A stretch of 54,535 nucleotides of DNA from Tessaracoccus caeni (GCF_029211185.1 NZ_JARGDO010000024.1:1-54535), one strand, 5' to 3'. Shown: positions 1-10,587, counted from the first letter of the stretch. Numbers and translations are program-made. Notes: generated by a model from the sequence alone, not told the origin.

Positions 1-104
1 TGATCAGCCTCCACCGACTCACTGGCGCCACCAACATCGCCAAAGCCCTCAGATACACCGCCAGAGATCCCGACCGGGCCCTCAAACTACTCCTGACAAC
101 CTAA
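1..104 (+). CDS. Transposase, C-terminal end only (ISAs1-like)
   Basis: An open frame enters from the left edge and stops with TAA at 102-104. The 33 visible residues include TGATNIAKALRYTARDP, which resembles from memory the C-terminal tail of ISAs1-family transposases in actinobacteria (a small conserved block after the DDE domain). The catalytic domain is outside the window, so the family assignment is tentative. The stop is followed within about 10 bases by sequence that already codes for an ABC substrate-binding protein, so this is the right-hand end of an insertion sequence that landed in that gene. Confidence 0.5.
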   Translation, partial: ISLHRLTGATNIAKALRYTARDPDRALKLLLTT

Positions 105-115
105 AACACGACTTT
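1..115. mobile_element. Right end of an insertion sequence
   Basis: The transposase tail ends at 104. The stretch 101-115 is the likely terminal repeat, because recognisable substrate-binding-protein coding sequence begins right after it. The matching left terminal repeat and any target duplication lie outside the window, so the exact end cannot be fixed. Confidence 0.45.
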
Positions 116-925
116 GACGGCACCCTGCGGGCGCCCTACGACGATCCAGAGGTTCGCAAGGCTCTGAGCATGTCGATCGACCGCGATGCGATCACCGAGA
201 TCGCCATGAACAACTACACCCACCCTGCGGACTGCACCGGCCTGAGCGACGCTTACAACTCGTGGCGCGACGAGGCCTTGGTGGCTAGTTGCGTGTGGAC
301 CAAGCGTGACATCGAAGCGGCAAAGGCCAAGTTCGACGAACTGGGCTTCAAGGCAGGGGTCGATGGCACGCGCACTCTGCCCGATGGGTCTCCGTGGAAC
401 GTCGAGATTTCGGTGATGTCGTCTTCCTCTGACTGGGTGTCCGCCACCAACATCATCGTCCAGAACCTCGCTGAAGTGGGCGTGAAAGCCACCGTCAACT
501 CCATCGATGCTGGAGCCATCATCGCGGCGTTTGAGAATGGCGATTTCGACACGGGCATCGTGTGGAGCAGTGGGGGTCCGACTCCTTACCAGTTCTACCG
601 GGGCGCGATGAGCGAGGAAACGGTTTCGGGGACGAAGTATGAGAACTATCACCTCTTCGGCTCGCCGGAAGCCACCGAACTGCTGAGCCAGTTCGCCGCC
701 AGCTCGGATGAGGCTCAGCAGAAGGAGATCGTGAACAAGCTGCAGGCGTTGTTCAACGAGCTGGCTCCTGTGGTGCCGCTGTATCCCGGGCCTGAGTGGG
801 GCTCCTACTCGACCGAACGCTTCACGGGGTGGCCGTCTGCTGACAACCCCTACGCGACCCTCAGCTACCGGGCTGGCACCACGGTGCTGGTTCTGACCTC
901 GCTCGAGCCGGTAGCGGCGGAGTGA
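113..925 (+). pseudogene. ABC transporter substrate-binding protein (SBP family 5), 5'-truncated by an insertion sequence
   Basis: Only the C-terminal half of an extracellular solute-binding protein of the peptide/oligosaccharide family 5 remains. The visible frame begins about at RAPYDDPEVRKALSMSIDR, the conserved helix in the middle of these proteins, and ends with the usual FTGWPSADNPYA and LVLTSLEP motifs. A full protein has about 530-600 residues; about 270 remain, with no signal peptide or lipobox. An ATG at 170 would give 251 residues, but that product could not fold or be exported. The break coincides with the transposase stop, so disruption by the insertion sequence is the simplest reading. 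The permease and ATPase genes downstream are intact. Confidence 0.8.
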
Positions 926-952
926 CCTCGGTCTCTCGTCTCGTGTGAGCAT

Positions 953-991
953 GCCGCGGCCCGTCTTGGCACTCTCCGGTCGGGCCGCGGC
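953..991 (+). other. Stem-loop between binding-protein and permease genes
   Basis: An 11-bp perfect inverted repeat (gccgcggcccg / cgggccgcggc) with a 17-nt loop lies between the binding-protein stop and the permease start, with no T-run after it. Hairpins here in ABC operons often stabilise the upstream message or reduce readthrough; that role is inferred. Confidence 0.55.
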
Positions 992-1026
992 CGCACCGCC
1001 ACACCCTCCAATGAAGGAGTCTTTTC

Positions 1027-2004
1027 ATGCAGTACATCCTGCGACGTGTGTTCTTCTATCTGATCGCTTTCTGGGTGTCGATCACCCTCAACTTCCTTCT
1101 CCCACGGCTGATGCCCGGAGACCCTATCTCGCGCATGTTCGCCCGAACCGGGGGCGAGATGACCGAGGAGCAGCTGGTGCAGCTTCGAGGCTTGCTCGGT
1201 TTGTCCGACGATCCGATGTGGCGCCAGTACATCGACTACATCGCATCGATCTTCAAGGGTGAGATGGGGGTATCCATCTCGCGCTTCCCGACCCCTGTCA
1301 CCGATGTGATCGCCAGCCAGCTCGTCTGGACCCTCCTGCTGGGCGGTATCGCATTGATCATCGCCTTCGTCGTCGGCAACCTTCTCGGTATCGTCGCCAC
1401 CTTCCGCCGGGGCGGCGCGCTCGACAACTTCCTGCCCCCGCTGCTCATCTTCATCGGATCGTTCCCCTACTTCTGGTTGGCGATGGGTGCTCTGTTCGTG
1501 TTCGGCGTCACCCTGGGCTGGTTCCCGCTGACTCATGCCTTCACGCCAGGCATCAACATCGGCTGGAACGCGACCTTCATCGCGGACGTCGCTTTGCACC
1601 TGGTGCTGCCTGCCTTCACCATCGTCGTCGTGTCTGTGGGCGGCTGGATGCTGGGCATGCGCAACACGATGATCATGACCCTCTCCGAGGACTACATCAC
1701 CATGGCGCAGGCGAAGGGCCTCTCCACCCGACGGGTGATGTTCCGCTACGCCGCCCGCAACTCGATGCTGCCAGCGATCACCGGCCTGGGAATGTCTCTG
1801 GGTTTCGTCGTCGGCGGCGCGCTGCTGACGGAGACCGTCTTCGCCTATCCCGGCATCGGGTTCCAGCTCATGGCAGCGGTACAAGGCCTCGATTACCCGC
1901 TGATGCAAGGCATCTTCCTGACCATCACGGCCGCGGTGCTGGTGATGAACTTCCTCGTCGACCTTGCCTATGTCCGTCTCGACCCGCGCGTTCGCACGAG
2001 CTGA
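1027..2004 (+). CDS. ABC transporter permease, DppB/OppB type
   Basis: A 325-residue inner-membrane permease of the peptide/oligosaccharide importer class. It opens with MQYILRRVFFYLIAFWVSITLNF, a typical first membrane helix, continues with about five more hydrophobic segments, and carries the EAA cytoplasmic loop (DYITMAQAKGLSTRRVM followed by RYAARNSMLPAI) that contacts the ATPase. An aaggag ribosome site at 1014-1019, 7 nt before ATG, fixes the start. It should pair with the permease domain of the next gene. Because the binding-protein gene upstream is broken, the system may be inactive or may borrow another binding protein. The substrate is unknown, though the GH31 gene downstream suggests an oligosaccharide. 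Confidence 0.9.
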   Translation: MQYILRRVFFYLIAFWVSITLNFLLPRLMPGDPISRMFARTGGEMTEEQLVQLRGLLGLSDDPMWRQYIDYIASIFKGEMGVSISRFPTPVTDVIASQLVWTLLLGGIALIIAFVVGNLLGIVATFRRGGALDNFLPPLLIFIGSFPYFWLAMGALFVFGVTLGWFPLTHAFTPGINIGWNATFIADVALHLVLPAFTIVVVSVGGWMLGMRNTMIMTLSEDYITMAQAKGLSTRRVMFRYAARNSMLPAITGLGMSLGFVVGGALLTETVFAYPGIGFQLMAAVQGLDYPLMQGIFLTITAAVLVMNFLVDLAYVRLDPRVRTS

Positions 2005-2017
2005 AAGGGAGCCGATC

Positions 2018-3930
<1,913 letters not shown>

Positions 3931-3934
<4 letters not shown>

Positions 3935-4983
3935 CCGACAACGCCACCACTCACGACGCCGGTACTCAGAAGCCGGGACAAGACCAGCCGATCCTCGAGC
4001 TGCGCGACCTCGTCAAGGACTTCAAGGTGGGAACCTTCCTGAGCCGGGACACGGTTCGGGCGCTCGCCGGAGTGAACGTCGAACTGCGCAAGGGAGAGAT
4101 CCTGGCGGTTGTGGGGGAGTCCGGCAGCGGCAAGTCCACCATCGCCAGATGCATCGCCCGCCTCGAGCAGCCCACCTCGGGAGAGATCCTTCTGAACGGC
4201 ACCGACATCCTCAAAGCCGAGCCGAAAGCCGCGTCACGCTCCTATCGGTCTCAGGTGCAGATGGTGTTCCAGGATCCGTTCGGATCGCTGAACCCAGTTC
4301 ACTCGATCCAGTACTTCCTCGCGCGCCCCTTGGAGATCTTCGGCAACGTGCCCCGAGGGAAGCTCCGGGAGCGATGCGCGGAACTGCTCGCCCAGGTAGA
4401 ACTCCCAGAGGACTTCCTCGACGCCTACCCTCACGAGCTGTCCGGAGGTCAACGGCAGCGGATCGCCATCGCAAGAGCGCTCGCGGTGGATCCTTCCGTG
4501 ATCCTCGCCGACGAACCGACATCGATGCTGGATGTCTCCGTGCGCATCGGCATCCTGAACCTGATGCGGCGCCTGCGAGACGAAAAGGGCATCTCGATGC
4601 TGTACATCACTCATGACCTTGCCTCCGCTCGCTACGTGGCGGACCGCACGATGGTGATGTTCGCCGGCGAGCTGGTGGAAGCCGGCGATTCGATGGAACT
4701 GATGGCCGAACCTGCTCATCCCTACACCCAACTGCTGCTCTCCGCGGTGCCGGACCCCGAGCGGACTGGCACCTACGATCCTGTCGAACGCGCCAGACTG
4801 CGCAGGCTTGTCCTCGCGTCGCCGAGTTGCCCCTACAACGAGGGGTGCAGCAGCACCACACCCACTCGCCACCAGGTGGGCGCGAACCACTGGGTGCGGT
4901 GTCATCTGAATCGCCCGCAGGCGGCCATCGCAGAGAGACTTCTCGGTAGTCTCAATGCTGCCGACGAGGCCAAGGCAGGCTAG
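3931..4983 (+). CDS. ABC transporter ATP-binding protein, DppF/OppF type
   Basis: A 350-residue ATPase with Walker A GESGSGKST, Q-loop MVFQDPFGSLNP, signature LSGGQRQR and Walker B VILADEPTSMLD, followed by the oligopeptide-transporter C-terminal region with a cysteine-containing stretch (SPSCPYNEGC and VRCHLN) typical of OppF/DppD. It is the second ATPase of a heterodimer with the ATPase half of the preceding fusion, to which it is translationally coupled by an ATGA overlap. A strong terminator follows, so it closes the operon. Confidence 0.92.
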
Positions 4984-4999
4984 GCGAGGTTGCGAGGTG

Positions 5000-5039
5000 C
5001 GTGCTGGGGTCGTCCCTCCATCCGGACGATCCCAGCACG
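5000..5039 (+). terminator. Terminator after the ABC importer operon
   Basis: A 16-bp inverted repeat with one mismatch (cgtgctggggtcgtcc against ggacgatcccagcacg) and an 8-nt loop starts 16 nt after the ATPase stop. There is no obvious T-run. The hairpin also covers the GTG at 5001, which argues against that as the start of the glycosidase. Confidence 0.7.
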
Positions 5040-5096
5040 TGTTGTCGGGGCCTGCGCGATGACCTCTATTCTTTAAATTCGACCAAAGGAGTAACA

Positions 5097-7505
5097 GTGA
5101 TTTCCATGTCGGATGGGCGCCCGGCGCTCGCGCACCCCGATGCCATCGTCGCCGGTGACACCTACCGGTTCACGGTGCTGAGTCCGCGGCTGATCCGCAT
5201 GGAATGGCACGAGCGCGGTGAGTTCGTCGATCAGCGGACGCAGCTGGTCGTCTCGCGCGACTTCGACCTGCCGGAGTTCACCGTCGTTCAGCTGCCGGAT
5301 GGTGCGCTGGAGATTCTCACGGAGTACCTTCAGGTGCGCTACGACGGCAAGGAGTTCTCCGAGGCGGGCCTCACCGTCACCCTGCTGAAGGGCGCGACCG
5401 ATCCGCACTACTCGTCATGGCGCTACGGCTTCCGCTACCCGCAGCAGCCTCCTTTCCGGGGCAATCTGCTGGGCACCGCGCGCACCTTGGACGAGGTGGA
5501 CGGCGCCACCGAGCTGGAGTTCGGCATCCTCGCCACCTATGGCTTCGCGGCCCTCGACGACTCCACCAGCGCTCTGCTCTCGGAGGATGGCTGGATCGCG
5601 CCCAGGCCCGACGCTGGGCCGCGGGGCCGCAAGGACATCTACCTCTTCGCCCACGGCCGCGACTTCCACGCCGCGCTCGCCGACTTCCATCGCCTCACTG
5701 GCCCCAACCCACTGGTGCCCCGCTACACGCTCGGCAACTGGTGGAGTCGCTACTGGCCCTACTCAGAGGACGAGTATCTCGCGCTGATGGATCGCTTCGA
5801 GAAGGAGCGGATCCCGTTGTCGGTGTCGGTGATCGACATGGACTGGCACCTGGTGAACATCGATCCCGAGATCGGCACCGGCTGGACGGGCTATACCTGG
5901 AACTCGGAACTTTTCCCAGACCCCAAGCGCTTCCTCGACGAGCTGCACCAGCGGGGCTTGGCCGTCACCTTGAACGTGCATCCCGCCGACGGCGTCCGCC
6001 GGCACGAGGAGGCCTACCCCCAGATGGCCGAGGCCGTGGGCATCGACCCGGCCAGCGGGCTTCCGGTGGCCTTCGACGTGACGTCGCGCGAGTTCGTCGA
6101 CGCCTACTTGCGTTACCTGCATCATCCGCTGGAGGAGCAGGGGGTCGACTTCTGGTGGCTCGACTGGCAGTCGGGCGGCGCCACCAACGTGCCCGGGCTG
6201 GACCCGCTGTGGATGCTCAACCACATCCATTTCCACGACTCCGGCCGCGACGGCAAGCGCCCGCTCACGTTCTCGCGCTACGCGGGCGTCGGCTCGCACC
6301 GCTACCCGGTGGGCTTCTCGGGCGACACGATCATCACCTGGGACTCGCTGGACTTCCAGCCCTATTTCACCAACACCGCCGCCAACGTCGGATACACCTG
6401 GTGGTCGCACGACATTGGCGGTCACATGTTCGGCGCCCGCGATGTCGAGCTCACCGTGCGCTGGTTCCAGTACGGCGTGTTCTCGCCGATCAACCGCCTG
6501 CACTCGTCCAACAGCAACTTCACGACGAAGGAGCCGTGGGCCTTCGGGGCACAGGCCTTCGACATCATGGCGCGCTTCATGCGACTGCGCCACCGGCTGA
6601 TTCCTTCGCTGTACACGGCGGCGTGGCGCGCGCACACCGACGCGGTCGCCGTCGTGCGGCCGATGTATCACGACGCCCCGACGGTGGGCGAGGCGTACAG
6701 AGTGCCGAACCAGTCCATGTTCGGCGAGCACCTTCTCGTCGCACCCATCACCGCGCCGGAGCACGACGAGGCCAAGCTGGGCGTCGTTAACGCGTGGCTT
6801 CCGGAGGGCGGGTGGTTCGACATCTTCACGGGCCAGCACTACCGGGGTGGCAGCCAGTTGGCGCTGCATCGCGGACTCGAGCAGCTGCCCGTGCTCGCTC
6901 GCGCCGGCGCCGTGCTGCCGCTGGCGGATGCCATGGAGCCGGTCACGGATGCGCCGGCCGCATTGATGCTGCGAGTGTTCCCCGGCGACGGGATCTCGCA
7001 CCTGATCGAGGACCACGGCGAGGGCGTTCCCTCGGCGGAAGACCGCAACGTCACCCGCTTCGTGCAGAACCTTTGGCGTTGGGACGACGGCCGAGCCGAG
7101 CTGCGCCTGGTGATCGAGCCGACAACGGGCCCCGATCCTCGACGTGAGCGGGATCTGGTGATCGAGGTGGTCGGTGCGGTCGCCGTCGACGGCTTCGACG
7201 GCGCGCAGGTGGTCTCCGACGAGACGCTGTCCCCGGCGCTGCGCATCGACCTGGGGCGCGTCGATCTCTCCGCAGGCGTGGATCTGCGCCTGCGCGGCTT
7301 GGTCGCAGCCGAGGCAGATGTGGTGAAGGAAGCCTTCGACCTCCTGGATGCTGCCGAGATCGCCTTCGTCACGAAGGAGAAGGCCTGGGCCGCGGTCAGG
7401 CGGCTCGATGGTCTCGCCCTCGCCCAAGAGCTGGCGACCATCGACCTTCCGGAGGTCTTGCGAGGCGCGATCCTGGAGCGCGCCTCGGCCACCAAGCCCT
7501 GGTAG
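5097..7505 (+). CDS. Glycoside hydrolase family 31 (alpha-glucosidase/alpha-xylosidase type)
   Basis: An 802-residue retaining alpha-glycosidase. The TIM barrel has WWLDWQSGG with the probable nucleophile Asp356, and FSGDTIITWD with the probable acid/base Asp410, then HDIGGHMFG and the RLHSSNS stretch of family 31. The usual WxDMNE nucleophile motif is replaced by WLDWQ, placing it in a divergent subgroup whose substrate I cannot name. N- and C-terminal beta domains are present and there is no signal peptide, so it should act in the cytoplasm on imported sugar. The GTG start at 5097 has aaaggag 5 nt upstream (5085-5091). It probably works with the importer next door. A 31-bp palindrome follows. 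Confidence 0.88.
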   Translation: MISMSDGRPALAHPDAIVAGDTYRFTVLSPRLIRMEWHERGEFVDQRTQLVVSRDFDLPEFTVVQLPDGALEILTEYLQVRYDGKEFSEAGLTVTLLKGATDPHYSSWRYGFRYPQQPPFRGNLLGTARTLDEVDGATELEFGILATYGFAALDDSTSALLSEDGWIAPRPDAGPRGRKDIYLFAHGRDFHAALADFHRLTGPNPLVPRYTLGNWWSRYWPYSEDEYLALMDRFEKERIPLSVSVIDMDWHLVNIDPEIGTGWTGYTWNSELFPDPKRFLDELHQRGLAVTLNVHPADGVRRHEEAYPQMAEAVGIDPASGLPVAFDVTSREFVDAYLRYLHHPLEEQGVDFWWLDWQSGGATNVPGLDPLWMLNHIHFHDSGRDGKRPLTFSRYAGVGSHRYPVGFSGDTIITWDSLDFQPYFTNTAANVGYTWWSHDIGGHMFGARDVELTVRWFQYGVFSPINRLHSSNSNFTTKEPWAFGAQAFDIMARFMRLRHRLIPSLYTAAWRAHTDAVAVVRPMYHDAPTVGEAYRVPNQSMFGEHLLVAPITAPEHDEAKLGVVNAWLPEGGWFDIFTGQHYRGGSQLALHRGLEQLPVLARAGAVLPLADAMEPVTDAPAALMLRVFPGDGISHLIEDHGEGVPSAEDRNVTRFVQNLWRWDDGRAELRLVIEPTTGPDPRRERDLVIEVVGAVAVDGFDGAQVVSDETLSPALRIDLGRVDLSAGVDLRLRGLVAAEADVVKEAFDLLDAAEIAFVTKEKAWAAVRRLDGLALAQELATIDLPEVLRGAILERASATKPW

Positions 7506-7518
7506 TCGCGACAACGAC

Positions 7519-7587
7519 GACAAACGCACACTCGACGCCCCCAGAGGCCGATCTCTGGCCTCTGGGGGCGTCGAGTGTGCGTTTGTC
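7519..7587. repeat. 31-bp perfect palindrome (long hairpin)
   Basis: Two 31-nt arms (7519-7549 and 7557-7587) are perfectly complementary around a 7-nt loop. It begins 14 nt after the glycosidase stop and lies just upstream of the GntR promoter. It could end transcription, but it lacks a T-run and is far longer than a normal terminator. It belongs with the other long intergenic palindromes of this window. Confidence 0.85.
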
Positions 7588-7611
7588 ATCATATCGAACT
7601 GTATTACTGCC

Positions 7612-7658
7612 TTGACACAGTACTGTGACCCGCGTACTGTATTACTTATCTAATACAG
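7612..7658 (+). promoter_or_regulatory. Promoter and probable operator of the GntR-ABC operon
   Basis: TTGACA at 7612-7617 and TACTGT at 7635-7640 are separated by 17 nt. Overlapping the -10 and the probable start of transcription is a perfect 8-bp inverted repeat, ctgtatta-cttatc-taatacag, at 7637-7658. Related half-sites (ctgtattac near 7599, acagtactgt near 7617) lie nearby. A palindrome in this place fits autorepression by the downstream YtrA-type regulator, as is known for that family. Confidence 0.7.
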
Positions 7659-7677
7659 CGAGACAAGGGGGTGTGGG

Positions 7678-8046
7678 GTGAAATTCGACACCGAGCGGCC
7701 GATCTGGCTGCAACTGGTCGCCGAGTTCGAACGCAGGATCCTCGTCGGTCAGTGGTCGCCGGGGGACAAGATCCCGGGCGTTCGCGACCTGGCGGTGGAA
7801 CTCGGGGTGAACCCGAACACCGTGCAACGCGCGTTCGCCGAACTCGAGCGACGGGAACTGGCACGCACCGAGCGCACCGCCGGCCGTTTCGTCACGGACA
7901 AGATCGAACGCGTCGAGCAGCTGCGCGCCACCGGAGCCACCGGTGCCGCCGACGACTACGTGCGCGAGGCGAAGCGATACGGCATGAGCAAGCAGGCAGC
8001 GATCGATCTGATCGCGGACCGCTGGGCGAATAAGGAAGGGACATGA
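7678..8046 (+). CDS. GntR family transcriptional regulator, YtrA subfamily
   Basis: A 122-residue regulator with an N-terminal winged helix (IWLQLVAEFERRILVGQWSPGDKIPGVRDLAVELGVNPNTVQRAFAELE shortened: motif PGVRDLAVELGVNPNTVQRA at about 35-55) and a short tail in place of a ligand domain, as in YtrA. Such regulators usually repress their own operon with an ABC transporter and respond to cell-envelope stress or antibiotics. GTG at 7678 is preceded by aaggggg at 7665-7671. The 3' end overlaps the ATPase gene (ATGA), confirming a shared operon. Confidence 0.88.
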   Translation: MKFDTERPIWLQLVAEFERRILVGQWSPGDKIPGVRDLAVELGVNPNTVQRAFAELERRELARTERTAGRFVTDKIERVEQLRATGATGAADDYVREAKRYGMSKQAAIDLIADRWANKEGT

Positions 8047-8759
8047 TGGATACCACGACGGTCCTCGAGGTCAAGGGCCTGACCAAGTACTACGGCAAAC
8101 TCAAGGCGCTCGACTCACTGACCATGGCGCTGCCGAGCGGCCGCGTGATCGGACTGCTGGGCGAGAACGGCTGCGGCAAGACCACGCTGTTCAAGGTGCT
8201 CGCGGGCGTCACGTCCAACTATGAGGGCGAGGTGCGGATCGCCGGCCGTCCGGTGGGACCGGAGTCGAAGGCGGTGGTCTCCTTCCTTCCCGACGTGAGC
8301 TTCCTCACCGACTCCTGGCGGATCAGCTACTGCGGCCGGATGTATGCCGACTTCTTCGCCGACTTCCAGGCGGCCAAGTTCGACGAGCTCATCAGCTTCT
8401 TCCAGCTCGACCCCAACGCGAAGCTGAACGAACTGAGCAAGGGCATGCGGGAGAAGGTGCAGGTGGCGCTGGCCATGTCGCGCAACGCCCAGGTGTTCCT
8501 GCTCGACGAGCCGATCTCCGGCGTCGATCCGGCCGCCCGCGACGTGATCCTGCAGGCCATCGTCCGCGACCTGCATCCGGAGTCGCTGGTGCTGATCTCC
8601 ACCCACCTCATTCACGATCTGGAGCCGATCCTCGACGGCGCCGTCTTCATGCGGCACGGTCGCGTCCTGCTCGCAGGGGATGTCGACGACCTGCGCGCCC
8701 AGCATGGCAAGAGCGTCGACGAACTATTCAGGGAGGTTTACCGATGGTCACCACGTTGA
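8043..8759 (+). CDS. ABC transporter ATP-binding protein (YtrB-like)
   Basis: A 238-residue ATPase with Walker A GENGCGKTT, signature LSKGMREK, Walker B VFLLDEPISGVD and a switch His in STHL. Size and context match the single-domain ATPases of exporter-type systems that accompany YtrA regulators. Its 5' end overlaps the regulator and its 3' end overlaps the permease by 16 nt, so the three proteins are co-translated. The transported substrate cannot be told from sequence. ATG 8043 or ATG 8046 could be the start. Confidence 0.88.
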   Translation: MMDTTTVLEVKGLTKYYGKLKALDSLTMALPSGRVIGLLGENGCGKTTLFKVLAGVTSNYEGEVRIAGRPVGPESKAVVSFLPDVSFLTDSWRISYCGRMYADFFADFQAAKFDELISFFQLDPNAKLNELSKGMREKVQVALAMSRNAQVFLLDEPISGVDPAARDVILQAIVRDLHPESLVLISTHLIHDLEPILDGAVFMRHGRVLLAGDVDDLRAQHGKSVDELFREVYRWSPR

Positions 8760-9622
8760 TCAAGCACGACTTCATACGGACTCGGGCGCTGCTGTTCACC
8801 GCAACCGGCATCGCGCTCATCATGGGAGCGGTGCTGGCGCTCAGTACGCACCTGCTGATCACCCTCGGCGGCGGGGCCAGTTCGGGTAGCAGCGCGAACG
8901 CCGGCCCGGGTCTTGCGACGGTCACCTGGGTCTTCGGCCTAGTGCTCACCTTCGGGTTTCTCCCGCTCGTGCAGCTCTGGTTGGGCGTCGATCTGTACCG
9001 CTCATCGTTCTCCCGACGTGGCTACTTCGTGCAGACCTTGCCCATGACGGGATCGGCGGTCCTGAGCGCCAAGTATCTGTGGGCGCTGATCGTCACGGCG
9101 TTCGCACTGGTGGTCGCACTGCTCCTCGGAGCGATGACGATGCTCGGTACCACGGCGATCTACGGCTGGACCTTCGCCAACATATGGGAGATCGTCTTGG
9201 ATCTGATCGGCACGGCCAACTTCTCCGCCGGCGCGTGGCTGATCCTGATCGTGTTCGCTGTGACCTACCTGCTGCAGGGCGTGATTCAGTACTACTTCTG
9301 CGTCACCTTCGGCAGCGAGGCCTGGATCAACAAGCTGGGCGCGGCCGGACCGATCCTGGTGTGGGTGGGGCTGTACGTCGTCATGCAGCTGCTCGGCCTG
9401 CTCTCGCTGGTCATTCCCGGCGCACTGATCATCGGCGACGGGCAGACGGAGTTCGCGTGGGTCAGCTTCTTCGGCCAGGCCTTCGCGGACCATCCCACCC
9501 CGAACTCGGCGGAAGGGATTCCTGTGCTGCCGGTGGCGATCATCGGCGTGATGCTGTTGGCCTTCGTGGTGATGATCTGGCGCAGCTATGTTTCCGCGGG
9601 GCGAAAGGTCGACCTTCGCTGA
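8744..9622 (+). CDS. ABC transporter permease (exporter type, six predicted helices)
   Basis: A 292-residue membrane protein with about six hydrophobic segments (near residues 15-40, 60-80, 105-135, 155-185, 205-235 and 255-275) and a Gly/Ser-rich loop after the first (GGGASSGSSANAG). It has no EAA importer loop, which fits an ABC-2-like exporter permease partnered with the preceding ATPase. The start at 8744 has gggaggt at 8731-8737. The operon ends at a hairpin 18 nt downstream. Confidence 0.82.
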   Translation: MVTTLIKHDFIRTRALLFTATGIALIMGAVLALSTHLLITLGGGASSGSSANAGPGLATVTWVFGLVLTFGFLPLVQLWLGVDLYRSSFSRRGYFVQTLPMTGSAVLSAKYLWALIVTAFALVVALLLGAMTMLGTTAIYGWTFANIWEIVLDLIGTANFSAGAWLILIVFAVTYLLQGVIQYYFCVTFGSEAWINKLGAAGPILVWVGLYVVMQLLGLLSLVIPGALIIGDGQTEFAWVSFFGQAFADHPTPNSAEGIPVLPVAIIGVMLLAFVVMIWRSYVSAGRKVDLR

Positions 9623-9639
9623 CCAGGTAACTCCTCTGG

Positions 9640-9672
9640 AGAAGGGCCCGGGTGTCTCACCCAGGCCCTTCT
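9640..9672 (+). terminator. Terminator of the GntR-ABC operon
   Basis: A 15-bp stem with one mismatch (agaagggcccgggtg / cacccaggcccttct) and a 3-nt loop, followed by ttctg. It also covers a GTG at 9652 and so rules that out as a sensible start for the next gene. Confidence 0.75.
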
Positions 9673-9682
9673 TCTGTGCCGG

Positions 9683-9688
9683 TAGGGT
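9683..9688 (+). promoter_or_regulatory. Leaderless-type -10 box (TAGGGT) for the DUF3097 gene
   Basis: TAGGGT ends 8 nt before GTG 9697. With similar boxes at a fixed distance before many genes here, it probably drives a leaderless transcript. Confidence 0.5.
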
Positions 9689-9696
9689 TCCTGACC

Positions 9697-10527
9697 GTGG
9701 ATCGATACTCGCGCGACGTGCTGGCACCCGGGTGGCAGCGTTCACACCTGAAGCAGACCAAGGATGTGCCCGTCGAACTGGACATGGTGGTCGAGTGCGG
9801 CGACTTCTGCGGCGCCGTCGTCGGCTGGGAGAACGGCGTGATCCTGCTGGAAGACCGCAAGGGCAAGCGGCGGGGCTTCCCGTTCGGTCCCGGCTTCCTG
9901 CTCGACGGCGCCCCCGTCGCCCTGAAGCCTCCGCTGCGCGGCGGTGCGACGCGGCCGACCTACACGGCCTCCGGTTCCCGCGCCTCCGCGTCGCCCGAGC
10001 CCGCGAAGGTGGCGCTGCCCAGCCGGATCTACGTCGAGGGCCGGCACGACGCGGAGCTGGTGGAGCGCGTCTGGGGCGCGGATCTGCGGCACGTGGGCGT
10101 CGTCGTCGAGTACCTGGGCGGTATCGATGACCTGCCGGCCATCGTCGCCGAGTTCGCACCCCAGCCCGGCCGCCGGCTCGGCGTGCTGGTGGATCATCTG
10201 GTGCCGGGGAGCAAGGAGTCGCGGATCGCGAAGCAGGTCTACCAGGCCGGCTATCGCGACACCGTGCTGATCGCCGGTCACGAGTTCATCGACGTGTGGC
10301 AGGCCGTCAAGCCCGAGCGGATCGGGCGCAAGGCGTGGCCGCAGGTGCCGATGGACGTCGACTTCAAGAAGGGCACCCTCGCGGCGCTGGGCCTCCCGCA
10401 CGAGACCCAGACCGAGGTTGCCCGCGGTTGGCAGGCCATCTTGAAGCGAGTGCGCAACTACCGGGATCTGGACGCAGGCTTCAACCGCACCATCGAGACC
10501 CTGATCGACTTCGTCACCCAAGACTGA
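9697..10527 (+). CDS. DUF3097 family protein
   Basis: A 276-residue actinobacterial protein of unknown function. Recognisable stretches are WQRSHLKQTKDVPVELDMVV at the N-terminus, a small basic beta domain (EDRKGKRRGFPFGPGF), and a Toprim-like C-terminal half opening with RIYVEGRHDAELVERVWG and including GVLVDHLVPGSKESRI. The IYVEGxxD and LVDH pattern suggests nucleotide or nucleic-acid handling, but no activity is established as far as I know. GTG 9697 is preferred over GTG 9652, which lies inside a terminator hairpin. Confidence 0.85.
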   Translation: MDRYSRDVLAPGWQRSHLKQTKDVPVELDMVVECGDFCGAVVGWENGVILLEDRKGKRRGFPFGPGFLLDGAPVALKPPLRGGATRPTYTASGSRASASPEPAKVALPSRIYVEGRHDAELVERVWGADLRHVGVVVEYLGGIDDLPAIVAEFAPQPGRRLGVLVDHLVPGSKESRIAKQVYQAGYRDTVLIAGHEFIDVWQAVKPERIGRKAWPQVPMDVDFKKGTLAALGLPHETQTEVARGWQAILKRVRNYRDLDAGFNRTIETLIDFVTQD

Positions 10528-10541
10528 CCCACCCGCTCTCC

Positions 10542-10587
10542 TCGAGGCTCGGCCGCGGGCGGCCTTGCACCTCGAAGAACGTCATCT
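10542..10587 (+). repeat. Dispersed 46-bp repeat, copy 1
   Basis: This 46-nt unit, starting tcgaggctcggccgcgggcg, differs at only about 3 positions from 16481-16526. Both copies are intergenic and can fold back on themselves. The rest of the gap, 10588-10643, holds a second cgcacctcgagag-like piece but no gene. Confidence 0.75.

Noticed and set aside
101..952. Minus-strand 283-codon frame over the broken binding-protein gene
   Set aside because: Arg/His/Val-rich translation with no family features, fully antisense to the clear binding-protein coding sequence.
7519..7587. CRISPR or direct-repeat array at the long palindromes
   Set aside because: Each site is a single inverted pair; there are no regularly spaced direct repeats or spacers anywhere in the window.
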